Part shown: in pieces, positions 52,516 through 62,234 of the stretch
Numbering within the stretch: the first letter of the stretch is position 1
Layout: the number at the start of each line of letters is the position of its first letter
Source of the DNA: Poteriospumella lacustris
Taxonomy: Eukaryota > Sar > Chrysophyceae > Chromulinales > Dinobryaceae
Length of the DNA stretch: 64,000 nt
Assembly: GCA_008000375.1 (NCBI GenBank)
Contig: SMOI01000032.1
Location: forward strand, 120,968-184,967
Direction of reading: 5' to 3'
The notes under the pieces: generated by a model
The model's input: only the letters and a program-made list of their open reading frames with translations
Databases searched by the model: none
What the model was told of the DNA's origin: nothing
Translations under genes and position numbers: made by a program

Positions 52516-54399
52516 CTACATGACAAACATCTTCAACAAATGGCACAATTGATCGGTTTGCCGAGTCGCATCCTGCAAAGGCATCTGTAGAGATTTCAAT
52601 CACATCAGGCGGTCACCAATACGCCAACCACAATGCGAGCCCGACTTACCGTCTCGGGAAACGTCACGAAAAGTTCGCAACCAAAGCTCGCAAGGCCCAA
52701 AAACGACATCTACAGAACAGTGAACAATGGTTAGTAAGAATCAGACGGCAGCAAGGGGTGCAGTGTGACGTACCCCATCCTCGCTAATGACGGACAGTGC
52801 ATGATCAGAACAGGTGGCTTCATTCAATGGGTCGACCACCTCCCGTCCTACTGCTATGTATGGCTTGTTTTCCACGTTGGAAGACGAATTGCTGGAAGAC
52901 AAAATGGACAGCGATCGTCCACGCGACGGTTCTGTCACCTTCGTCAACGAGGGATGACCGAGCACTTCGTACTGCGAGGTGGCCTTGCGCACTCGCAGCA
53001 CCAAATTCTCGTACGCCACCCATATCCGCTCCATCGCAACATCCCCTACGATGCGGTGACTTGTACCGGAGTGAACGAAATACGCAAAATCGGATTTCGT
53101 TTCGGTGCTAATTGAACCCGCTCGCGCGGAGGGTGTTCGAATGAGGGCGGTGGTGTAGCGGAAGAAGAAGTGGAGACAGCGACACTCTTCGCGCCATCGA
53201 TTGACTACGACGGGGAAAGCAAAAGGCAAAAGAAACAGGAGTGGTGAAATAAATCAAAGGCTTTTCCGTCACGACGTGGTTTCTACTTACTTGTCGCTTC
53301 ATGCTGATCGAACAACGACAACAGTCGCGGTGCCGTCGGTGTGATGCCCAACAACTACGTGTAAACAGCACACCACGGGCGATGAGTACAGTACATCGAC
53401 CAAATAATACACAATAGTGCCACAACACGAGCAAAGAAGGAGCGAACCTTTTGAAGATAGTTCTTGCCCTTGATGAGATTCTGCAGATCCTGAGGCTGAG
53501 CGATGAGAACGAGGAGAAAGCAACTCGTACCGTATTTCTCCACTTCGACGTTTAAACTTGCCACATAAGCCTATCGCGCAGAATAAGAAAGAGAGATGTC
53601 TGCGTATGATGGTACAGAGTCTGTACCTGCAGATATCCGTTCGCATTAAATTCTGGAAGGCAAACGGGAATCCAACTTTGCTCGTTCGTCTTCAGCGATT
53701 GCGAAGCGTTGACGAAGTTGGTGATCAGAAGCGCATCGGCAACGCTCAAATTCAGTCCGGAAGATGACCCTTGTTGATTGCTTATCAGCATTCCATCTTG
53801 AATTAGAAGTCCAGACCTGAGGGAGAGCACATGGCGACATCACATAACGATTTGGTGTATTGACACCCACGACGAATAACTTACGCGGCTCCGCATTTCT
53901 CGACGCAATCTTTCAAGCTGGTGTGAATATCGTCTCGGACTGACTTCTCAACTAAAATTTGTTCCAATGCATTGAAAGCAATGGGAGGCGGTGTGAGGTT
54001 AACATTGCAGCCCGCATTGAGCAGAATGCGGTCCGCGTCTGATCCCAGCAAATTGGTCAAGTCAATGGACGGGTTGTTTTCGATAAGGTCATGGACCTTC
54101 GCAGTCAAAATAAATAAAATGTATTGATAGAAAAACTCCAGCTGCCGCAATAGGATACTTTCTGGCTCGTCGAAATCGGACACAATGATGAAGTACAGAT
54201 ACTTGCGGAAGCAGAAGACTATCTTTGAGGAGTTCACTGTCATTGACTTGATTTCATCATTAGATGAAGAAACAACTGAAATAACAGCTTGTAGAAAACT
54301 AAAGGTGTTCACGAGCTCCTCTTCGTTTGGGAAATTGGAGAAGATGGGTTTTCCCGATGAAGTCAAAATGAAGGCATGTTTCTTTCTTGTTGCTTCCAT
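52516..54399 (-). CDS. MON1: Vacuolar fusion protein MON1
   Basis: Seven exons on the minus strand join in frame: 54399-53885, 53816-53627, 53570-53448, 53354-53291, 53204-52774, 52709-52650 and 52584-52516, giving 483 aa. The opening KKHAFILTSSGKPIFSNFP is the MON1 longin signature, followed by ISVVSSSNDEIKSM, YFIIVSDFDEPES and LLRQLEFFYQYILFIL. Later marks are FVNASQSLKTNEQSWIPVCLPEFN, a WRE-aromatic segment in exon 5, and FGCELFVTFPET near the end. MON1-CCZ1 is the exchange factor for Rab7 at late endosomes and vacuoles. The 5' end is uncertain: sequence before 54399 (TTWRKRTQSLPR) looks coding and is preceded by an acceptor TCTTTTCAG, so an upstream exon is likely. Confidence 0.88.
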
Positions 54400-54783
54400 T
54401 CTCGGCAGAGATTGCGTTCTCTTCCGCCAAGTTGTCTGAAAAGATGTCTTCACCAAACCACGTCCAATCTAGAAAGTGATATCGATGTCTTTTTCATCCA
54501 AAAACAACAAGCCAACCGCATCGTCGCACTCGAATCCTTTGTTCACCCTCATCATCCTGGTCATCGTCACCATGCGAGTTACCCAGACTGCTCAGTGAGT
54601 TTGTGACTTTCTGTGCGAGGTAACCGTTCAGCAGCAGCGAGCAGCGCTCTGCTGCAGGCTGCAGGTGTTGCTTTCGAACTTCGGAACAATGGTCGAAGTG
54701 TCAAAGAAAACCATATCGCATCCTGCGTAAGTCTAATCTGCATCACTGTCGTGAATTTTTTCACTGTGCTCTTTCCGGATAAA
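54400..54783. promoter_or_regulatory. Divergent spacer between MON1 and the RP2-like gene
   Basis: 384 bases. It probably holds an unplaced first MON1 exon: a minus-strand acidic frame (GDDDQDDEGEQRIR) ends near a GTGCGA donor at about 54520, but no start codon was found for it. The RP2-like frame is open upstream without conserved residues. Confidence 0.35.
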
Positions 54784-56034
54784 ATGCCCCCCAAGCCTCA
54801 AGTTTTCAAAACCCCTGATGGAAAAGAGTTTTCCACGCGTGCCGAATGGAGAGACTACATGATGCTCACTTTCTATTCCTTCAAGAACAAGAACAATGAA
54901 GCCAGCCCGTTGATCAAGACCCCTGGATCCATTGAGGGACAGATGTTTGATATTGGAGATTGCTCGAACTCCACCTTGGTTGTTCTTGATCACTCTGAGC
55001 AAGTTCAAATCGACAATTTGGACAACTGCCGTGTGTGGATCTCGGCCTGTGCATCATCTATTTTCATTCGCAATTGCAAGAACTGCACCTTCTACACTTG
55101 CTGTCGCCAGTTGCGCTTGAGAGATGTGACTGATTCGAAGTTCTACTCCTTCAGTATGTCTGAGATTCACATCGAGACGTCTTCCGGTCTGAAGTTTGGT
55201 CCTTTCAACGGTGGATACGCCGAGCACGCTCGTCACTTGACTGCCGCCAATCTCAATACCAGTCATAACCTTTGGTATGATATCTACGACCATAATGACC
55301 CCGCGAAGTCGAACTCCAACTGGAGCTTGATTCCTGAGTCCGAATACGAACAACCGTGGTTCCCTGCTGGCCCATGCGAGCCTGCCATTCCGCGCACAAA
55401 GGCCGGCTCTGTAGCAAAGCAAGAAGATAGCGGAATGCAGTCTTTCAGTTTGCAGCAAATGCATGCAGATGCGCAGAAGGTCGCCTCGCCTGTCAAGCCT
55501 CCCGCCGCTGCGCCGGTTGCCCCGCCCGCCGCTCCTGTTGCGACCGCTCCCGCTGCAGCTGCTCCTGTTGCTGCTCCTGTGGTACCAAAGGCCGAAGAGG
55601 TGGTTGCTCCGACACCCGTTGCCGAATCGATCCTCAATGACGATTCAGTCCTGCGACAAATCAACGCATTCGTCGCTGCCAAGGCAGGCTCCTCCCTCTC
55701 GGTACGAAGAATAACTACACCCAATATTCCAGTGCCTCTTCTGTAACCGTTGTCTTGCTGTCTGTAGGGAATCGTTGATGATGCATTTGTGCTCATCCTT
55801 GCCAATGGCCTGCCCGCGAACAAAGCCGACGTCGAGCTTTCGCTGCCTCCGTTCAACCGATCTATCTTTGCCTCCGAGCCCATCAAATACGCGTCGTCGA
55901 ATGATTTCGCTTATGTTACCTCCATTGCCCAGGAGACTGAAACTCTAGCGTGCCATTACACCTTTATTCTTCGCAAGGTCGGTGGCAGCTGGCTCATCGT
56001 TCATGCCCAGAAGTCCTCTGCTGTGGAAGCTTAA
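54784..56034 (+). CDS. RP2/TBCC-domain protein fused to an NTF2-like domain
   Basis: Exons 54784-55701 and 55768-56034 give 394 aa. Residues about 45-190 are a TBCC/C-CAP right-handed beta-helix: LVVLDHSEQVQIDNLDNCRV, SSIFIRNCKNCTFYTCCRQL, then RLRDVTDSKFYSFS. The Arg of QLRLRD corresponds to the GAP arginine finger used by RP2 on ARL3 and by TBCC on tubulin. FGPFNGGYAEHARHL and NLWYDIYDHN also fit RP2. A Pro/Ala linker (about 235-290) leads to a C-terminal domain (about 307-394) resembling SnoaL/NTF2-like folds (CHYTFILRKVGGSWLIVHAQKSS). RP2 proteins act in ciliary traffic of lipidated cargo. The N-terminal acylation site of vertebrate RP2 is absent. The human RP2 C-terminus is a nucleoside-diphosphate-kinase-like domain instead. 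Confidence 0.85.
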
Positions 56035-56148
56035 GGTTGTTTTCTCTGGATCGTTGATGATGTCGCGCATGTGTAGAAAAGAATCCTATAATACCTCATA
56101 AAGAGTGTCACCCCCGTCGCTTAGAATGTTACAATGAAATCGTCGCGG

Positions 56149-57304
56149 TCAACCGCTCCAGACAGAAAGAAGCGACTCCTCCGTTTCGCTGTATTTCTTC
56201 AGGAAGCACTTAAACGACTCGTAGCCCAAATCAACACATTGTCGTTTTCCAGCTCCTAGTAGAATCAAAGTGTGAACGGTTATGATTCGAAAAACATTAA
56301 CGATAAAGCCGGTCATCATACGAACAATGCAACTTACCGTTTCCGTGCCACACCAACGGCGTCTCGTCCAGCGTCCGAAGCTCCTGCTCGAGAACCATGC
56401 CTTTGTGAACCTGGCGATGAGCTAAGCACGAGTCCTTATTCACAGAGAAATGCCCTTGCTTCCGAACTGGACCATTCCATATATGGCAACTAAACGACAA
56501 AGTACCATTGCGATTGCGACACAAGAACGGCCAGCCTTCATCCGGCGGGTCACCAGGTGCGTGAATCGAACAACTGGCGGAGATCGACTGGTGATAATCC
56601 AGCGCAGCCACTTGAGGGGCTACCTTGATTGCATAATCTGCAATAGCGTACTGATCATCAAACTTGTGTTTGCGGCCGTACGTGGTGTAGTACGAGCGAT
56701 TGTTCACGACGACGTAGTCCAACATTTTTACAATCTCCGATACTTTCCCCATCACCACACCTGAGTTTACGAAGGGGCTATACGATGTCATGATAGATGT
56801 ATCCTTATACCAGCGGTCGATATCTTCTTGTCCGCAATAACGGCCAACCCAGCACGACATTTCAGTTGACACTACCAGGTGCTTGCCCTGTCTGGCGCAG
56901 TCGTAATTTTTCCACACTTTGCTCGAGGCATCCACCGACCAAAATGTGTCACTATCCATTAGAATGGCGTGATATTGATCAGCATTTGGTTGACTCAAGT
57001 AAGGGCGAAGGTAGTTCACATAAAGAAGGGGTTTGGTCAAGAAACCATGCATTCCCCAGTTCTTCCCCCGACAAACATTCACCATGGAAATACCCTGTCC
57101 ACTGAGCCCTCGCCCAGTAATATTCCACACTTTCATAGCATGAAATTCTTTGTAACCTGAGCGGGTATCGCATGTAGCAATTAGAAGTATTCGCCCGTTC
57201 GCATTGCCCGCCTCGTTACACTGATAACCATGGGAAACACGACACCACAACAGAAACGATATGACCAACCCAACCAAGGACCAACAGTGACATGTGAGAC
57301 TCAT
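56149..57304 (-). CDS. Secretory-pathway glycosyltransferase-like protein
   Basis: Exons 57304-56338 and 56255-56149 give 357 aa. It starts with a signal peptide or anchor (LVGLVISFLLWCRVSHG). RILLIATCDTRSGYKEF opens a Rossmann-like GT-A fold, and AILMDSDTFWSVDA supplies the DxD metal site. VVSTEMSCWVGRYCG and FVNSGVVMGKVSEIVKML follow the order seen in PLOD-type and related glycosyltransferases. FDDQYAIADYAI and the final HGNGAGKRQC, across the intron, also fit that group. The donor and acceptor are unknown; lumenal protein glycosylation is inferred. Ten or more cysteines suggest disulfides. With the GT64 gene this is the second ER/Golgi glycosyltransferase of the window. Confidence 0.75.
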
Positions 57305-57582
57305 CTCGACCAAGTTAGATGAAGTCGACGCGATTGTGATGTCCGCTTTTGTTGGTCACTTCATTCATTCAGAGTCAAGTCAACTGACCCGACCGTCTGA
57401 CCGACCGGTGAATCAAATCAAATCGTCGTCGTCATCAGGTACTTGTGAGTTTGAGTTGTTGTTCCCAGCGCCAGCAGCAGAGCACGAAGCAATGATTGAA
57501 AAAGAAGAAGATACCATGTATCTCTGATAAAACCCAGCAGCTATCTAAGATCGAAGGTCTTCGGACAAACACTGTTCATACC

Positions 57583-58422
57583 ATGCATCGCCGAGATCTC
57601 TTTCATCTCATCGATTTGTGTCTTCTCCGAACGTCGGAAGTTGGGCATCGATGCTTGTTGCCGTATGGACTTCGTCAACTCATCAAGGAGTTCCTAGGCG
57701 CACTGGACAATAGTAGCATTCGCTCGGCGGTAGAACTATGGAAATGGGACCGAGCCGCTGCCATCGATCGCTTTGGGCATATCGCCCTGTGGGATACGCA
57801 TAATGTGACCGACATGAGTGCGTTGTTTTCCAATCATCAAATATTCAACGAGGACATCAGTCGATGGGACGTGTCGAAAGTGACGACCATGCATCGAATG
57901 TTCGATTACGCCTTTTCATTCAATCAGCCCATTGGTGCATGGAACACATCAAGGGTGGTGGATATGAGCACCATGTTCTACTTCGCTGCGAGCTTCAACC
58001 AGCCTATCGACAGCTGGGACGTGTCGTCAGTGCAGACAATGAAGTTTATGTTCTGCAGTGCGCATAAGTTCAACCAGCCGTTGTCATCTTGGAATGTATC
58101 GTCGGTAAGGAGTATGGCGCGCATGTTCGCGTTCACACACACTTTCAACCAGCCGCTCGATCGCTGGGATGTATCGCACGTACTGTCTACGAAATGTATG
58201 TTCTACAGTGCAAAAGCATTCAACCAGCCACTCGACAGCTGGACCCTGTCCGCGGTCGCGAATATCTCTGGTATGTTTATCACAACAGAGGACTTCAATC
58301 AGCCACTGCTGTCGTGGAACATCGCCGCCATACCCAACAAGGAGGCGGTGTTTAGATTCTCCCACTCGTACAACCAACCCGAGACCTTGAAAGTGTGGTG
58401 TGCGGCGGGCTACGAAGAATAG
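57583..58422 (+). CDS. BspA-type (DUF285) repeat protein
   Basis: A single-exon frame of 279 aa from ATG 57583; a frame extension upstream to 57496 is a lysine-rich leader without a good start. About seven tandem 25-aa repeats run from residue 85 to the end, with the consensus FNQPLxSWxVSxVxxMxxMF. The N-terminal 80 residues (LFHLIDLCLL ... LIKEFLG) lack a secretion signal. BspA-like leucine-rich repeats are abundant in stramenopiles and in some bacteria and parasites, where they bind proteins or surfaces. Repeats differ mostly at solvent positions, as expected for a binding scaffold. A single similar repeat unit may survive at about 8950 on the minus strand. Confidence 0.88.
   Translation: MHRRDLFHLIDLCLLRTSEVGHRCLLPYGLRQLIKEFLGALDNSSIRSAVELWKWDRAAAIDRFGHIALWDTHNVTDMSALFSNHQIFNEDISRWDVSKVTTMHRMFDYAFSFNQPIGAWNTSRVVDMSTMFYFAASFNQPIDSWDVSSVQTMKFMFCSAHKFNQPLSSWNVSSVRSMARMFAFTHTFNQPLDRWDVSHVLSTKCMFYSAKAFNQPLDSWTLSAVANISGMFITTEDFNQPLLSWNIAAIPNKEAVFRFSHSYNQPETLKVWCAAGYEE
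57583..58422 (+). repeat. Tandem 75-bp coding repeats (BspA units)
   Basis: About seven units of 25 codons inside the BspA gene, from roughly 57846 to 58370, each starting near TTCAAC-CAGCC (FNQP). Confidence 0.85.
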
Positions 58423-59162
58423 CGGCCGCTGATGTAGTGGCGGTCACGATGGGGCCCCATTAGTTGTCTCTTCTTGGCCGTCTCTTCTGTCGCCTGCCTG
58501 AAAACAACATCGATCATGTGATGCCTCCAGTGTGTGACGTTGGCGTTGGCGTTGTATGAGGCTATCAGACCGTGGAGTATATCGCGGCACCTGTGACGAC
58601 CTCACACCAGACAGAGAGTACAGCGGCGTCTATCTTGATGCGATGGTGACGGTAACTCGTCGCCAGGCCATCATCAAACACTCGGCTGCTGGATCGGCGA
58701 CAGCTGCGACGAGACCATTCACCACGATCACACCGGAGCGATGGTGTACGGCGATGGTAGCGTTGTCTCGCTCCGACGAGGTAGATATTCCGCTCGCAAA
58801 CCCCACGGTAGGATTTCCAATGAGGGTTCGCCATCCTTCACATTATTTTGCCAGCCCAGCCCATCTCCAACGATTTGTTGCTTGACTTTAACACTCGGTA
58901 ATTGAACCGCCGCCCTTTCGCCCTTCTCGCTGACTGCATTGCGCACAAACCCAGAACTGCTCACAATCTGGTCGCATCACTCCACTGCGACGCTGATGAC
59001 CATGACGACGATTTCACGTGCTTCGAATTTGAAAGCGATCAAAAATGCACGAGGATTGGGTTCATCTTTCATGCGGAAGGGTTGTCATATTCGAATGCAT
59101 GAGGTGATAACATAGGGTGATTATTTCGGGTGAATCTTGCGAAGGAGTTGTCAGCAAGTGCA
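58423..59162. other. Intergenic spacer before DDX11
   Basis: 740 bases between same-strand genes. A 109-codon plus frame (58556-58885) is open but shows no family features. Nothing else recognised. Confidence 0.35.
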
Positions 59163-62132
59163 ATGAATCGTGAAGAACGCTCTGGCCAGTCGGCCTACTC
59201 GTTTCCTTTCACCCCCTACCCATCACAATTAAGTTTGATGAATGAAATATACACTTGCTTAAAAGATGGCCAAGTGGGCTGTTTTGAATCGCCGACTGGT
59301 ACCGGAAAGTCTCTTTCCACCATCTGTGCGTCACTGACCTGGCTCTTCGAAGAGGAAGCGCGTATTCTGGAGAGAGCGCGTTCTGGTGCACCAAAAGAGG
59401 AGATCGGTGCACCAAATGACCAAGCTCCCAGTTCGGACGATTGGTTATCAGAGTACATTAGTCAATACGAAAAGAAGAAGGCTCAAGAATCCACGACAGA
59501 CGACAGCTACTTGCTGGACAGTTTGGACGCGTACAATGAGCTGTTGAAGCGCATCGAAGAATCGGATTTGTCCGCCAAGAAGAGAGTGAAGGCTTTGGAA
59601 CAAGCCCGACTCTTGTTGATCAAGAGTCACATGGACGCAAGAAGCGCTGGCACTGGAGTTGAAGGCGGCGATGGCGCGACGAAGATCGATGATGACGACT
59701 GCCTCATCCATTTCACCGAGGCGGACGAACGGGGGCTTGACGACATTGACGATGATGATGGCGCCGATCTGAATGACGAGAGCAAATTGATAGAGAAGCT
59801 GCAACTGCCCAAAATCATTTTCTGTTCGCGTACGCACTCGCAGCTGACGCAGTTCATGCAGGAGATCCGGAAGACGTCGTTTGGTTCGACCGTGCGCTGT
59901 GTGACTTTGGGCAGTCGCCGAACCTTGTGCATCAATCCTTCGGTTACGTCACTGGCGTCAGATGCGGCAATGAACGAGAAGTGTTTGGAGTTGCTGCAGC
60001 CCAAGTCGCAGGCCGTGAAGTCCGCGACGGCGGACGCCAACAAGAAGCAGCGTGTTCGCAAGGAGGATTCGTCTTCCAAAGGATGTTCTTTCAAACAGCG
60101 CACCCTGGAGCAGCAGTTATCCCTGCAGTACTTGTCACAGATCCACGACATCGAGGACATGGTCACGCGGGGCAAGGACCAGGCCGTCTGTCCGTACTAC
60201 GCGTCGAAGGACGCCGTGCAATACGCGCACGTCATTTGTATTCCGTACACCGTTCTGCTTCATCCCGATGTACGCGCCACGTTTCATTTGTCGTTGACCA
60301 ACAATGTCGTGATCATCGATGAAGCGCACAACCTCGTGGAAGCCATCAGTCACAGCCATTCGGCCGAGGTCTGCGTCGCTCAGTTGACCGGTGCCTTCGA
60401 GGCCATTCAAGCCTATCTACAGCGGTATCAAACGCGCTTGCACAATCGATCGTTGTACTTCCTGACGTTGTTGTCGGCGATCGTGAAGAAGTTGTTCTTC
60501 TTCGTGCAACGGCAGCTGCCGACGATGATGGTCGCTCAGAGCGCCACGGCGGCCGCGGGTGACAGTCACTCGTCGTCGTCTTCCTCCTCCTCCGCCGCCG
60601 CCGCCGCATCGACGAAGACACTGGTCATGACTGTGAACGATCTGTTGGTGCGCGCGGGCATGGATCACGTGAATCTCTTCGCCTTGAGACGCTTCCTCGT
60701 CGATGCGCAGCTCGTACCGAGGATCGCGTCGTTTCGTCTGCGCAATCCACCGACCGCGCCGCCACCGCCACCGCCTCCTCCGTCGTCTTCGTCATCCACC
60801 GCCCATGTCAACAGCACCACGGCGCCCACCACGCAGCATCACTCGTGCAAGGCGGATCTCCAAGCGGTAGTGGCGCTCCTCACCTGTCTGACCTACCACG
60901 ACGACGACGGACGCGTCTTCGTGTCGATGCCCACCGCCGCAGCGGCCACAAGCACCGCCGCCTCCGCCGCCGCCAGCACCACCACCACCGGGCCGACCGC
61001 GTCGTCTGGCGTCTGTCTGAAGTATCAACTGCTGAGCACCGCCAATCGCTTTCGCGACATCGTGACACAGGCGCGTGCCCTCGTCCTCCTCGGCGGCACC
61101 ATGCAGCCGTTTCATTACTTCACCTCGACGATCTTGCGCGACGTGGCGAACACCCCGCGCCTCCGCCTCTTCGCCTGTGGACACATCATCCCACGGAAGC
61201 AACTGTTGCCGCTGATGGTCGCCAAGCACCGCGGGGTGACCTTGGACTTCACGCACGAGCGTCGCTTGCACCGAGACGTCACGACCGCGTTGGGGGACGT
61301 GCTGCTGCAAATCTTCGCGGCGGTGCCCCGCGGTGTCGTGGTGTTCTTCCCGTCGTATCAATACGTCGAGGCGCTGGTGCGACAGTGGCAGCAGCCCGGT
61401 GACGCGACATGGATCCGTCTCAACGCGGCGAAGCCGATCTACGTCGAACGTCGTCCCCCGCCACCGACCGCGACCTCGTCGCATGGTCACGGTCACAGTC
61501 ACAGTCACAGTCACAGTCACGGCCACGGTCACAGTGACAACCCCGGCGCTGGTAGCCAGAACATCTGGGACAGTTACTGTCGGGAGGTGCAGCAGGCCCA
61601 GGCCCAGGCCCGCGGCGGGACACGCGGCGCCTGTCTGTTCAGTGTGCTGGGCGGCAAACTCTCCGAAGGGATCAACTTCTCCGACGACTTGGCCCGGGCC
61701 GTCGTCGTCGTGGGGATGCCGTTTCCGGACACCCGCGACGCGGTTCTGCAGGAGAAAATGCGGCTCTACAACGCGCTCTCAGCCACCTCAACCGCAAGTG
61801 CAGCCACCGCTGCCGCTACTGCATCGTCCTCTACAGGTGCAGCCGCAGCCGCAGCCGCAACGTCGGTGGCGGTGTCGCCGACCCTGCCGGAGCTGCTGTG
61901 TATGCGCACGGTGAACCAGGCGATCGGACGTGCCATTCGACACCACCGCGACTTCGCCAGCGTCATCCTCATCGACCATCGGTACACTCAACCGCGCGTC
62001 ATGCAGCAGCTGCCGGCGTGGATTCGTCAATCCTTCGCACCCACCGTCACCAGTGCCGCGATGAACGATGACTGGGCGCGGTCCTTACCGGAGTTCTTCG
62101 TCAGCAATTACGCCGCCTGGCGAGACGCATGA
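59163..62132 (+). CDS. DDX11: DNA helicase DDX11/CHL1 (Fe-S superfamily 2)
   Basis: A single exon of 989 aa from ATG 59163. The XPD-family layout is complete: FTPYPSQLSLMNEIY, Walker A ESPTGTGKSLS, IIFCSRTHSQLTQFMQEI, Fe-S cysteines in TLCINPSV, NEKCLEL, KGCSFKQ and AVCPYYASK, and the DEAH box VVIIDEAHNLVEAI. The second helicase half has LLGGTMQPFHYF, VVVFFPSYQYVE, LGGKLSEGINFSDD and QAIGRAIRHHRDFASVILID. CHL1/DDX11 supports sister-chromatid cohesion and repair. Low-complexity inserts interrupt it: poly-Ser/Ala (about 480-495), Pro-rich (about 540-550), Ala/Thr (about 590-620), a His/Gly/Ser run (61484-61536) and Ala/Ser/Thr (about 880-905). They fall in loops and leave motifs intact. Confidence 0.94.
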   Translation: MNREERSGQSAYSFPFTPYPSQLSLMNEIYTCLKDGQVGCFESPTGTGKSLSTICASLTWLFEEEARILERARSGAPKEEIGAPNDQAPSSDDWLSEYISQYEKKKAQESTTDDSYLLDSLDAYNELLKRIEESDLSAKKRVKALEQARLLLIKSHMDARSAGTGVEGGDGATKIDDDDCLIHFTEADERGLDDIDDDDGADLNDESKLIEKLQLPKIIFCSRTHSQLTQFMQEIRKTSFGSTVRCVTLGSRRTLCINPSVTSLASDAAMNEKCLELLQPKSQAVKSATADANKKQRVRKEDSSSKGCSFKQRTLEQQLSLQYLSQIHDIEDMVTRGKDQAVCPYYASKDAVQYAHVICIPYTVLLHPDVRATFHLSLTNNVVIIDEAHNLVEAISHSHSAEVCVAQLTGAFEAIQAYLQRYQTRLHNRSLYFLTLLSAIVKKLFFFVQRQLPTMMVAQSATAAAGDSHSSSSSSSSAAAAASTKTLVMTVNDLLVRAGMDHVNLFALRRFLVDAQLVPRIASFRLRNPPTAPPPPPPPPSSSSSTAHVNSTTAPTTQHHSCKADLQAVVALLTCLTYHDDDGRVFVSMPTAAAATSTAASAAASTTTTGPTASSGVCLKYQLLSTANRFRDIVTQARALVLLGGTMQPFHYFTSTILRDVANTPRLRLFACGHIIPRKQLLPLMVAKHRGVTLDFTHERRLHRDVTTALGDVLLQIFAAVPRGVVVFFPSYQYVEALVRQWQQPGDATWIRLNAAKPIYVERRPPPPTATSSHGHGHSHSHSHSHGHGHSDNPGAGSQNIWDSYCREVQQAQAQARGGTRGACLFSVLGGKLSEGINFSDDLARAVVVVGMPFPDTRDAVLQEKMRLYNALSATSTASAATAAATASSSTGAAAAAAATSVAVSPTLPELLCMRTVNQAIGRAIRHHRDFASVILIDHRYTQPRVMQQLPAWIRQSFAPTVTSAAMNDDWARSLPEFFVSNYAAWRDA

Positions 62133-62234
62133 AGGCGGCCGGGCCATTGGCGCGTCGCGGGTGATGGTGGTGGTGAATACGATTTAGTCGGGTCTTACGA
62201 CAACGAAGAGCGTTAAAAACGCCTCACGGGGCGG

